A stretch of DNA of 64,000 bases from an uncultured Roseburia sp. (GTDB taxonomy: Bacteria; Bacillota; Clostridia; Lachnospirales; Lachnospiraceae), in the NCBI GenBank assembly GCA_947642555.1, contig CANRSX010000006.1, positions 1 to 64,000 on the forward strand. The letters are read 5' to 3'. Below are positions 34,923 through 42,615 of this stretch, in pieces (position 1 is the first letter of the stretch; each line of letters opens with the position of its first letter). Made by a program: the position numbers and the translations under genes. The notes beneath the pieces are model-generated. The model ran no database searches. It saw only the letters and a list, made by a program, of their open reading frames with translations, and had not been told where the DNA came from.

Positions 34923-35641
34923 CTCCGCTTCTCCCCTCTCTCCGCTTCCGGGCCTTCGCCCGGTTCCAAACGCTTCTGCCCCTTCCGGCAGCCGGTTCGC
35001 CGCCAGAATCCGTCAAAATCCGAAAAATTATCGATCACATCGTCCGCCAGTGAAAAAAGCGCCTCCTGTTCTCTCTCGTGGTCGTCTGACACCGCCGCCA
35101 CCAGAAACCCGTCCGCCTTCGCGGTACGTGCCGCGTACAGCGCATCCTCGAAGACAATTGTCTCCTCCTTTTTCGTGCCGAGATGACGCAGTGCCGCGCG
35201 GTAGATCTGCGGCTCATCTTTCCCGTGGCCGACGCCGTTGCAGGTAAAAATCTTTGTAAAAAAAGAATCGATGCCGCAGCGGGCCAGGGCCTCCGCGATC
35301 AGCGGTTCGTCGGTGGCCGTGGCAATGCACATCCGCACGCCCCGCTCCTGTAATCTGTCTAAAAATTCCGGGACGCCAGGCTTTGGCTGTACCCGGAAGC
35401 GGTATTCGTTCCGGATCATCGCATTGACCCCCTCCATGATCACGTCGGCAGAGAGGGTGACGCCGTACTCGCTTTGGTAATAACAGGCCGCCTGATACAG
35501 GCTCATGTTCTTAAAGGTCTCGTTTAAATGCTCCCGCGGCTCATAGCCGATGCTGCGCAGATAAGTCTCCCCGATGGTATCCCAGATGTACATGGAGTCA
35601 AGCAGCGTGCCGTCCACGTCAAAAATCGCGCCCCGTATCAT
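34919..35641 (-). CDS. HAD-superfamily phosphatase embedded in the thiamine operon
   Basis: 240 residues, subfamily IA with a helical cap. Motif I is FDVDGTLLDS (D8, D10), motif II IATATDE, motif III around GHGKDEPQIY, motif IV VFEDALYA. Related to beta-phosphoglucomutase and phosphoglycolate phosphatases. Its start and stop both overlap neighbours by ATGA (thiE upstream, thiD downstream), indicating tight coupling to thiamine metabolism. A dephosphorylation of thiamine or pyrimidine phosphates is plausible but unproven. The C-terminus is an Arg/Glu-rich extension. Start 35641 from the overlap. Confidence 0.87.
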   Translation of the reverse strand: MIRGAIFDVDGTLLDSMYIWDTIGETYLRSIGYEPREHLNETFKNMSLYQAACYYQSEYGVTLSADVIMEGVNAMIRNEYRFRVQPKPGVPEFLDRLQERGVRMCIATATDEPLIAEALARCGIDSFFTKIFTCNGVGHGKDEPQIYRAALRHLGTKKEETIVFEDALYAARTAKADGFLVAAVSDDHEREQEALFSLADDVIDNFSDFDGFWRRTGCRKGQKRLEPGEGPEAERGEKRR

Positions 35642-36279
35642 CCCGCCACCATCTCTTCCGAAAGCCGCCGCAGTGATCTGCACGCCTCTTCGATCCGCTC
35701 CGCCGCAAAAATCGCGGACACCAGCGCCACTCCCTCCACGCCGGTCCCGGAGAGCTGCATCATATTTTCCCGGCCGATCCCGCCGATGGCTACAACCGGT
35801 ATTTTCACCGTTTTACAAATATCTGTCAGCACCTGCCGGGACACCTCCTGTGCATCCTTTTTGGTCGACGTTGGAAATACCGCGCCGACGCCGAGATAAT
35901 CCGCGCCCGCAGCCTCCGCCGCCAGCGCCTGCTCTACGGTCTGCGCCGAGACGCCGATGATTTTATCCTCCCCCACCAGGGCCCGGACATTTCCCGCCTC
36001 CATATCCGACTGGCCCACATGGACGCCGTCGGCCCCGCAGGCTAAGGCAAGCTTCACGTTGTCGTTGATGATAAACGGAACCTGATAACGGTCGCACAGC
36101 CGTTTCAGTTCAACTGCCTCCGCGAGAAATGTCTCCTCCTCCAGCTCCTTTTCCCGCAGCTGGATACAGGTCGCCCCGCCGAGAAGCGCTTCCTCCACCT
36201 GCTCTGCCAGGATACGTCCCCTAAGCCAGCTGCGGTCCGTCACCGCGTACAGACGCAGCCATTCACCTTTGCATCGCAT
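35638..36279 (-). CDS. thiE: Thiamine-phosphate synthase
   Basis: Couples HMP-PP and THZ-P to thiamine phosphate. 213 residues, TIM barrel: LYAVTDRSWL, CIQLREKELEEETF, FIINDNVKLALACGADGVHVGQSD, GVSAQTVEQA, YLGVGAVFPTSTKKDA and PVVAIGGIGRENM match family motifs throughout. ATG 36279 follows GGGAGGAG. Second gene of the operon, 31 bp after thiM. Confidence 0.95.
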   Translation of the reverse strand: MRCKGEWLRLYAVTDRSWLRGRILAEQVEEALLGGATCIQLREKELEEETFLAEAVELKRLCDRYQVPFIINDNVKLALACGADGVHVGQSDMEAGNVRALVGEDKIIGVSAQTVEQALAAEAAGADYLGVGAVFPTSTKKDAQEVSRQVLTDICKTVKIPVVAIGGIGRENMMQLSGTGVEGVALVSAIFAAERIEEACRSLRRLSEEMVAG

Positions 36280-36310
36280 CAGTCTGTCTCCTCCCTTCCT
36301 TTCTGACCGG

Positions 36311-37132
36311 TCACCGCACCCGGTACTTCGCCCGGCGCTCCAGGGTATCTCCGTCCAGCCGGTACATCGCGTCGATGATGTAATTCCGGTATGTAGCATT
36401 TCCATCCTGCGCGCCGAGACGCTCCGCCGCCATCTCCCCGCAGATTCCCATCGCGCAGACTGCCGCTGCCGCCGCCTGCAATACCTCCCCCGGATTTGCC
36501 GTGACAAATGCCGCGGTCAGGGCCGACAGCTGACAGCCGGTTCCGGTCACGCTGCTCATCATCGGGTGGCCGTTTGTAATGCAGTACGCTGTTTTTTCGT
36601 CGGCCACGATGTCGATCGCCCCGGTAACCGCGATGACAGTGCCCGTTTTTCTAGCAAACTCTTTTACAAATACGCAGGCCGCATCCAGATTTTCCTCAGT
36701 CACCACATCCAGGGGATCCGCATCGACGCCTTTTGTCGTTCCGCTTCCGTCCGCCAGGGTTTTGATCTCGGAGATATTTCCCCGGATCACCGCAAACCGC
36801 ACCTTCTCCAGCAGCCCGAGGGCGGTGTCTGTCCGCAGCGCGGAGGCTCCGGCGCCCACCGGGTCAAGCACCACCGGATGTCCCAGCGCATTTGCCTGTT
36901 CGCCTGCGGCGTACATGGCCGGGATCGTCCGCTCGTTTAATGTCCCGATGTTGATGTTTAACCCGCCGCAGACCGCGGTGATCTGGGCCGCCTCGCCGAT
37001 GTCGTCCGCCATGATCGGGGACGTCCCGCAGGCCAGCAGCATGTTCGCGCAGTCGTTGACCGTCACGTAGTTGGTGATGCTGTGGATCAGGGGACGGCGC
37101 TCCCTGACGTTTTGCAACAGTTCTTTTTTCAT
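36311..37132 (-). CDS. thiM: Hydroxyethylthiazole kinase
   Basis: Salvages thiazole alcohol to THZ-P. 273 residues of ribokinase-like fold: PLIHSITNYVTVNDCANMLLA, VLDPVGAGAS, IRGNISEI, VTGAIDIV and SSVTGTGCQLSAL are family signatures. ATG 37132 is 6 bases after GGAGG. First gene of a TPP-riboswitch operon. Confidence 0.95.
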   Translation of the reverse strand: MKKELLQNVRERRPLIHSITNYVTVNDCANMLLACGTSPIMADDIGEAAQITAVCGGLNINIGTLNERTIPAMYAAGEQANALGHPVVLDPVGAGASALRTDTALGLLEKVRFAVIRGNISEIKTLADGSGTTKGVDADPLDVVTEENLDAACVFVKEFARKTGTVIAVTGAIDIVADEKTAYCITNGHPMMSSVTGTGCQLSALTAAFVTANPGEVLQAAAAAVCAMGICGEMAAERLGAQDGNATYRNYIIDAMYRLDGDTLERRAKYRVR

Positions 37133-37194
37133 GATGATCCTCCATTCTGACGGGAGCAGGATCCGGCTGTTCTGCGGGGCGCGGCTGATTTTTT

Positions 37195-37224
37195 GAAATA
37201 AGAAAGCCGCCCGACCGGGCAGCT
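37195..37224 (-). terminator. Riboswitch expression-platform terminator
   Basis: Minus strand AGCTGCCC-GGTC-GGGCGGCT (37224-37205) is followed by TTTCTTATTTC. It lies about 50 nt after the TPP aptamer and before thiM, so TPP binding likely favours this terminator. Confidence 0.75.
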
Positions 37225-37267
37225 TCTGCTGACATACATATTTCAGATATACAGATTGATACATCCT

Positions 37268-37360
37268 CTATGCATCCCTACGTTGGCATTATCCAAATCA
37301 GGTTCACCGGTCGAAGGTCTTACCTTCCTCTCAGCCTGTCCCTCAGGCTCCCGTCTGCGT
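37268..37360 (-). ncRNA. TPP riboswitch aptamer (THI element)
   Basis: On the minus strand the leader shows GGCTGAGAGG (pyrimidine-sensor bulge with CUGAGA) and, downstream, ACCTGATTTGGATAATGCCA followed by ACGTAGGGATG. Together these are the conserved THI-box core. It sits between a strong promoter (37376-37404) and the terminator at 37195-37224, controlling thiM-thiE-HAD-thiD. The P3 arm is short (GAAGGTAAGACCTTC). Confidence 0.93.
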
Positions 37361-37375
37361 TTAATTATGTTTTTG

Positions 37376-37404
37376 ATTATACGCCATTTTTCCGGCGCTG
37401 GCAA
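37376..37404 (-). promoter_or_regulatory. Promoter of the thiamine salvage operon
   Basis: Minus strand TTGCCA (37404-37399), 17 bp, TATAAT (37381-37376). The transcript would begin near 37369, directly before the riboswitch. Confidence 0.75.
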
Positions 37405-37466
37405 CTGTTAAATTCCAGGATCGCTTACAGAGGATTGATCTGCCCGCCGGCAGCCGGTTCTTCCAC

Positions 37467-37595
37467 TCATCCTAACCACCCCTGATAAAACGCGATTGCT
37501 CCCAGAACTGCTCCTGCAGCCAGCCCCGATAGTGTTGCGGCAAGAACGACGGGGTGTTCTTTCATCAGTTTTGCCAGTTCTTTCAGATCATTCAA
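37467..37595 (-). CDS. Small single-span membrane protein (42 aa)
   Basis: From a TTG at 37595, 7 bases after GGGGGAG, the frame encodes LNDLKELAKLMKEHPVV and then a helix LAATLSGLAAGAVLGAIAF ending YQGWLG. Short amphipathic N-terminus plus one hydrophobic span. Not recognised; it could also begin at an upstream in-frame ATG. The 230 bp between it and the fucosidase gene hold nothing else I can support. Confidence 0.42.
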   Translation of the reverse strand: MNDLKELAKLMKEHPVVLAATLSGLAAGAVLGAIAFYQGWLG

Positions 37596-37827
37596 TGAAT
37601 CTCTCCCCCTTTCTCTCTCCAGATTCCCCGTATTTATAAATTCTGATTTTAGCATTTCCATATCAGTCAGGCAATCCGTTTGCCGCAGACGGCTTTCCAG
37701 ATGATGTGAAATGTGGACTTTTATCACAGCATCGGAATGCCCGTGAACCTGTACAAGCTGGTGATCCACCCGACAGACAGGCAGATTGAGGAAATGGCTT
37801 CTTTCCTGGCCTGGTCTTGCCTGCCCT

Positions 37828-39246
37828 CTATCCCTCGATCCGAAACGCGTAAGCTGCCGCCCGCTCATATATCTCCGGGATCTGCAGCACGGTATCCGCC
37901 CCTTCCGCCATCCAGGGAACCAGCCCCGCGCCGCAGAGCGCCACGCGTCTGCCCTCCGGGATCCGGTATCCGCGGATCGTCATCCGCGGCGCGAGCTCCT
38001 CTGCGAGAAAGATCGCGTAGACCGTGTCCCCCTTCCTGGTAAAGTACACCGGCGTACCATTCTGATCCTCGCATACCACCGGGTCGTGGGGCCTTGTGCC
38101 GTAAATCGCCTCTCCGTTCCTTTGAAGCCACGCCCCTACCTCGCGCAGGGGCTTCACCTGCTCATAGCAGACGCTGCCATCCGCACGTGGGCCGATGTTC
38201 AGCAGCAGATTGCCGTTCTGCGCCACCACGCGGACCAGCAGGTCAACGATCTGCTTTCCCGTCAGGTAGTCCTCTCCTGCCTCCGTCCGGTTGAAGCCGA
38301 AGCTTCGCCCGATGCCGCGCGTGCACTCCCATTTTTTCTCACTGCTGCCGGTCAGCTCGTGGTATTCCGCCGTGATAAAATCAGAGTGAAAACGCCCCTC
38401 TGGCGGCGGCGGAAAAAGCTTTCCTTTCATGCTCTCCTCAAAGGCCGCCCACTCCGCAGCGGTCCGCGGCACCTCATACTGCATCCAGCGGTCGTCGATG
38501 ACGCCGTCCTCCACGCGGTTATAATAATACGCAAACAGCTCGTTCAGATTATATCCCCGCGGAAACGCGATATCGTTCCACAGCACGGCCGGCCGGTAGC
38601 GGTCGATGAGCTCCTTTAGCTGCCGGACCGAATAATCGACATACTCCGCCGGCATATCCTGATGACGCATATAGTTCACCGCACCGTCAATCGGCACATC
38701 CGTCCGGAACGTCCAGTCAAACACGCCCGAGTAATACAGTCCTGTGCGGATCCCTGCGCGGTCCGCCGCATCGCAGAGCTCCCCCACAAAATCCCGTCCG
38801 GAATGATAGCCCGGGAGACGCGGGTTCGGATTTGCGGTAGGCCAGAGATTGTACCCGTCGTGATGCTTTGTGACAAACACGGCGTATTTTGCTCCGGCGG
38901 CCCGGATTAATTTCACCCACTCCGACACGTCAAAGTCCGCGTTCTGCTCCTCGAACTCCTTCTGAAAGGATTCGTAGCTTTTTTCTCCATAATGCTTTTT
39001 GTGAAATTCCTGCGTCACCGAGCCGGGAATCCGCAGGGAATTGAAGTACCACTCCGCATAGGGGTAATTTTTCCAGATATCCGTACTTCCCGACCGGAAG
39101 CTCTGCGAGATATCCTGGTGCTGCTCCCCGGCAAACGCCGGAACCGAAAACAGTGACCAGTGGATAAAGATCCCGAATTTCGCGTCGTCGTACCACGCCG
39201 GAAGCGGATGGCTGTGCACCGATTCATAGTCAGGTTTGTATCTCAT
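37828..39246 (-). CDS. Alpha-L-fucosidase, GH29 family, cytosolic
   Basis: Retaining glycosidase releasing L-fucose from glycans, 472 residues, no signal peptide. Catalytic-domain landmarks: WYDDAKFGIFIHWSLFSVPAF, VFVTKHHDGYNLW, GLYYSGVFDWTF, and the nucleophile in PAVLWNDIAF (D225). The acid/base residue cannot be fixed by eye. A small beta domain completes the C-terminus. GGAGG lies before ATG 39246. It sits downstream of a binding lipoprotein and YesMN pair in the same direction, suggesting intracellular hydrolysis of imported fucosylated oligosaccharides. Confidence 0.92.
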   Translation of the reverse strand: MRYKPDYESVHSHPLPAWYDDAKFGIFIHWSLFSVPAFAGEQHQDISQSFRSGSTDIWKNYPYAEWYFNSLRIPGSVTQEFHKKHYGEKSYESFQKEFEEQNADFDVSEWVKLIRAAGAKYAVFVTKHHDGYNLWPTANPNPRLPGYHSGRDFVGELCDAADRAGIRTGLYYSGVFDWTFRTDVPIDGAVNYMRHQDMPAEYVDYSVRQLKELIDRYRPAVLWNDIAFPRGYNLNELFAYYYNRVEDGVIDDRWMQYEVPRTAAEWAAFEESMKGKLFPPPPEGRFHSDFITAEYHELTGSSEKKWECTRGIGRSFGFNRTEAGEDYLTGKQIVDLLVRVVAQNGNLLLNIGPRADGSVCYEQVKPLREVGAWLQRNGEAIYGTRPHDPVVCEDQNGTPVYFTRKGDTVYAIFLAEELAPRMTIRGYRIPEGRRVALCGAGLVPWMAEGADTVLQIPEIYERAAAYAFRIEG

Positions 39247-39306
39247 AAACTGTCCTCCGCCTTTTCACGCCATTATCTGTCCTCTCCGATCAGAAAACCT
39301 GCCGGT

Positions 39307-40914
39307 TTACGATTCGGATTTCGCCGCCAGCCACGCGTCCAGCTGCGCCTGCTTCTCCGCAATGATTTTATCCAGCCCGGCGTCCATCATCCTCTGATTC
39401 ATTTCCGGGATCGCGGTCTTTGGGTCCACAAACCCGTACTCGATGCTCTTGCTGTACTCCTCGTAGACGTTCTGAACCGCGGTCAGCTCGTTCGAGACAT
39501 TTGTCGCATCAAAGGTGAATCCGCAGGCCACGGAGCGTTTTGCATTGTCGTTAAAGCGCTTCGTCTGCTCCCACAGGTCCGGATCATTCCCCTCAGGCAC
39601 ATAGCAGATAAACTCGTTCGGTCCAAGGAACTGTAAGGACGTATAGCCCGTAGAGCCCTCTTTCCCGTCCGGGTAACAGAGCAGTCCCTCGTCATTGATC
39701 GTATAGTGCGTTCCCTCAAGCCCGTAGGTCAGCAGATTCGCGAGTTCCGGATTGGTGTAGAACTCGTTTAACAGCTTCATGGCCGCCGCCGGATCCGCGC
39801 TCGTGATCGGGATCATCCACGGAAATCTCGAGATTGCGTTGGATGCCATAAAGTCTTCCTTTGTCTGGAAGATCGTCATCGGAACGCCGCCTGCGCTCTC
39901 CTGATTGCGGATGCCCGGTTTCCCCCCAGTCGCGTAGCTCACCAGCGCGTGGCTGTTGCGCAGCTCGGAGACAGCGGTCGTGTCCGTGATGGCGTCTTTG
40001 CTCATATAGCCGCTCTGATTGTAGCCGTACATGGTCTTACAGTATTCCATATATGCGTCGCTGTCAAACAGGTTTTCCACCACCGGATCCGCGCCGTAGT
40101 TTAACAGCACTCCGAAGGCATTCCCTCCCAGGAAATCCACGTCCAAATACTGTGTCGTCTGTGAGGATGACGGACGGAAGGTCTCGATTTCCGGGTATTT
40201 CTCATGAATCTGCGCCAGGATATCGTCCATCTCCTCCTGGCTGACCCGGATAATCTCGCCGGCATCCGCCGGCGCCTCATAGCCGATCCCGTCTAAGTAT
40301 TCCGTCGCAACCGCAAAGCAGCCGCGTCCGGTCGCCATATCGCAGTTATTCGGCAAACCGTAGAGGACACCGTTCACATAGCAGGCGTCGATATTCTCCC
40401 GTCCCACCGCATCGATGATCCCCTGTCCGTAAGTCTCTAAGAGATCATTCTCATTTAAATCCAGCAGATAACCCTGTGTGGCAAGTGAAGTGTAATTTGC
40501 CATGATGCCGTTCGCGATATCCATCTGCTCCCCGCCGGAAAGCGCCAGGGTAACATTCTGCTGATAGGATCCCGCGTCGGAGATCACCAGCTCCACCTCG
40601 ATCTGTAATTTATCCCGAATCAGGTCATTGATGGCATCCTGCACCTTCCCCGTGTCAGCCGGCGCTCCCGTCCAGTACGGGAAGGCCATCACCAGACGGG
40701 TGACCTCCCCGTCGCCCGCTTCCTGCTCTCCCGCAGCGGAATCCTGCCCGTCTTCCGTCGTCTCCGCGGCATCCGCCCCGGCTTTATCGTCCCCGGCAGA
40801 TACGTTTTCGTTGTCCGGCCCGTCTCCGGCGGACGCTTCCGGCTTCGCCCCGCAGGCGGCGGATGTAAACAGCATCGCGGCGGAGAGTATCACTGCCCAT
40901 GTTTTCTTTCTCAT
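39307..40914 (-). CDS. Sugar-binding lipoprotein without linked permeases
   Basis: CUT1-type solute-binding protein, 535 residues. The signal peptide MRKKTWAVILSAAMLFTSAA is followed by lipid-anchor C21, then an acidic Asp/Glu/Ala spacer (about 22-70). The binding domain starts VTRLVMAFPYWTG. ATG 40914 follows AAGGAG by 11 bases; the longer frame has no such site. Internal features and the C-terminus resemble the 24266 lipoprotein. Neighbours are a fucosidase (downstream) and a YesMN pair (upstream), but no permease lies here. It may feed a permease pair elsewhere. Confidence 0.9.
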   Translation of the reverse strand: MRKKTWAVILSAAMLFTSAACGAKPEASAGDGPDNENVSAGDDKAGADAAETTEDGQDSAAGEQEAGDGEVTRLVMAFPYWTGAPADTGKVQDAINDLIRDKLQIEVELVISDAGSYQQNVTLALSGGEQMDIANGIMANYTSLATQGYLLDLNENDLLETYGQGIIDAVGRENIDACYVNGVLYGLPNNCDMATGRGCFAVATEYLDGIGYEAPADAGEIIRVSQEEMDDILAQIHEKYPEIETFRPSSSQTTQYLDVDFLGGNAFGVLLNYGADPVVENLFDSDAYMEYCKTMYGYNQSGYMSKDAITDTTAVSELRNSHALVSYATGGKPGIRNQESAGGVPMTIFQTKEDFMASNAISRFPWMIPITSADPAAAMKLLNEFYTNPELANLLTYGLEGTHYTINDEGLLCYPDGKEGSTGYTSLQFLGPNEFICYVPEGNDPDLWEQTKRFNDNAKRSVACGFTFDATNVSNELTAVQNVYEEYSKSIEYGFVDPKTAIPEMNQRMMDAGLDKIIAEKQAQLDAWLAAKSES

Positions 40915-41016
40915 CGTAGCTAATCTCCTTTTTTCCGATTTTCTGATCAGCGCTGTATCTGTTTTTATCATACCGGCTGAATAACCGGAAAAAAAGAACG
41001 ATCCTGCCGGATACTG

Positions 41017-42615
41017 TCACAATGCTGTCTTCCCCTTGCGGAACTCCCGCGGGCTCACTCCCGTCGCGCGCCGGAACTGTTTAGAAAAATAGGAAATGCT
41101 TGGAAATCCGCAGGCGATCGCGATATCCCGGATACTTTTATCTGTTCCCGCGAGAAGGCGCTCCGCCTCTTTGATCCGCTCATTGATGATAAATCCCGTC
41201 ACAGAAGAGCCCGTCGCATCCTTAAAAATATGGGAGAGATAATCCGGGGTCAGGTAAACCATGGCAGCCAGCGACTCCCGGCTCATCTCCTCTCCCAGGT
41301 GCCCGCGGATATACGCCTGCACCTTTGCCACCGCCGTGGCCTGCTCCCCCGCCGACGTCATCCCGTCCCGGTAACAGGATAGCACCTCCCCGACCCACCG
41401 GCGCAGTGTGGAGAAGGATGAGCACATTTCATCCGCCGAAAACGCCAGGATTTGCTTTTCAAACGCTTCCCGCGCCTTTTTGCCGGCATACTCCATCCCG
41501 GTTAACAAAAGCTGTAAAAAACGGTAATAAAAGGCAAAAAGCGTCTCCCGCGTCGCGCTGCCGGAGCGCTTAAGTCCGCTTAAATACCGCTCCGCTTCCG
41601 CCAAAAGCTCCGCCGTCTTCCCCTGCATCAGAAGCTGCGACCATGCCTCCTGCGGAAACCGGACCGCGGGATACTCCTCCTTTCTGCCCGCATACTCCGC
41701 CAGCTCCACCACTTCGTTTTCCTCGGAAACATTTTCTTTTGCAAGCTGCCTTAATACGTCGGACCTGTCCCGGATTTCCCCGATTCCGGCAGGCGCGGAG
41801 GCGACGTAAAACCGAAACGTATTCGGGAAATGCGGCCCGAACTCCAGAAGCGCCTCCCGGCACCGTCCGGCTACCCCGGCGCTGCTCCGCCCTCCGGCGG
41901 GTAACAGAAGAAAATAATTCTGTCCGTCCAGCCGCACGACCACCGCAAGCTCCTCCTTTTCATAAAAAAATTCCCTTAAAATATTTTTCAGCGTAAATTC
42001 ATACAGCTCGCGGTCAATCACAGGCCGCCTGTCCCCGGCGGGATTGCATTGCAGCAAAACCAGAAGATACGCTGTTTTCGCGACCTCTGGCGGGATCTTC
42101 CGGTATTTCAGCTCCGACTCCGCCTCCCTTTGATCCGTCGGAACCACCCCGGAGAAAACATCCAGCCAGAACAGCTCCACCAGAGAAAGCACGCTGTCCT
42201 TCCAGTACCCGGCATGCAGCGTATCAAGCCTGGCCTTCTGCTGGCTTCTGGCCTGCTCCTGTGCTTTTCGCACCGAGGCCAGAAGCTGCTGCTCATCGAC
42301 CGGCTTTAGCAGATAATCCATGCTCGAAAGCTTCATCGCCCGGGAAATATACTCAAATTTCGCGTAGGCCGTCAGAAAAATGCACACGGTATCCAGCTGT
42401 CTCTGACGGATGTGGTCTAACAGCTCCAGCCCGCTCCCGCCCGGCATCTCGATATCGCAGATCATGATATCGATCACGTCCTTTGCAAAAAAATCAAGCG
42501 CTGCCTTCATGTGATAGGCACAGTAAATATGCTCAAATTCCGGACAGTTTTTTAAGAGCTTTTTCCGTATATTTTCCACACAGTAATATTCATCATCCAC
42601 AATCAGCAGATTCAC
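41017..42615 (-). CDS. YesN-type response regulator (receiver + AraC HTH)
   Basis: 532 residues, longer than the 26089 copy because of an extended middle region (about 130-420). Receiver D54 in IMICDIEMPGG, switch FLTAYAKFEYI, K in YLLKPVDEQQ. The C-terminal AraC HTH has YLTPDYLSHIFKDATGSSVTGFI and DIAIACGFPSISYFSKQFRRATG. GTG start at 42615, 6 bases after AAGGAG; it overlaps the kinase gene by 23 bp. Likely activates the lipoprotein-fucosidase genes that follow. Confidence 0.9.
   Translation of the reverse strand: MNLLIVDDEYYCVENIRKKLLKNCPEFEHIYCAYHMKAALDFFAKDVIDIMICDIEMPGGSGLELLDHIRQRQLDTVCIFLTAYAKFEYISRAMKLSSMDYLLKPVDEQQLLASVRKAQEQARSQQKARLDTLHAGYWKDSVLSLVELFWLDVFSGVVPTDQREAESELKYRKIPPEVAKTAYLLVLLQCNPAGDRRPVIDRELYEFTLKNILREFFYEKEELAVVVRLDGQNYFLLLPAGGRSSAGVAGRCREALLEFGPHFPNTFRFYVASAPAGIGEIRDRSDVLRQLAKENVSEENEVVELAEYAGRKEEYPAVRFPQEAWSQLLMQGKTAELLAEAERYLSGLKRSGSATRETLFAFYYRFLQLLLTGMEYAGKKAREAFEKQILAFSADEMCSSFSTLRRWVGEVLSCYRDGMTSAGEQATAVAKVQAYIRGHLGEEMSRESLAAMVYLTPDYLSHIFKDATGSSVTGFIINERIKEAERLLAGTDKSIRDIAIACGFPSISYFSKQFRRATGVSPREFRKGKTAL

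Noticed and set aside
34471-35016. Minus-strand 181-codon frame across the thiD/HAD junction
   Set aside because: Off-frame read of thiD; Arg/Gly-rich and no start signal.
37268-37360. Possible short ORFs in the thiM leader
   Set aside because: The region is explained by the conserved TPP aptamer.
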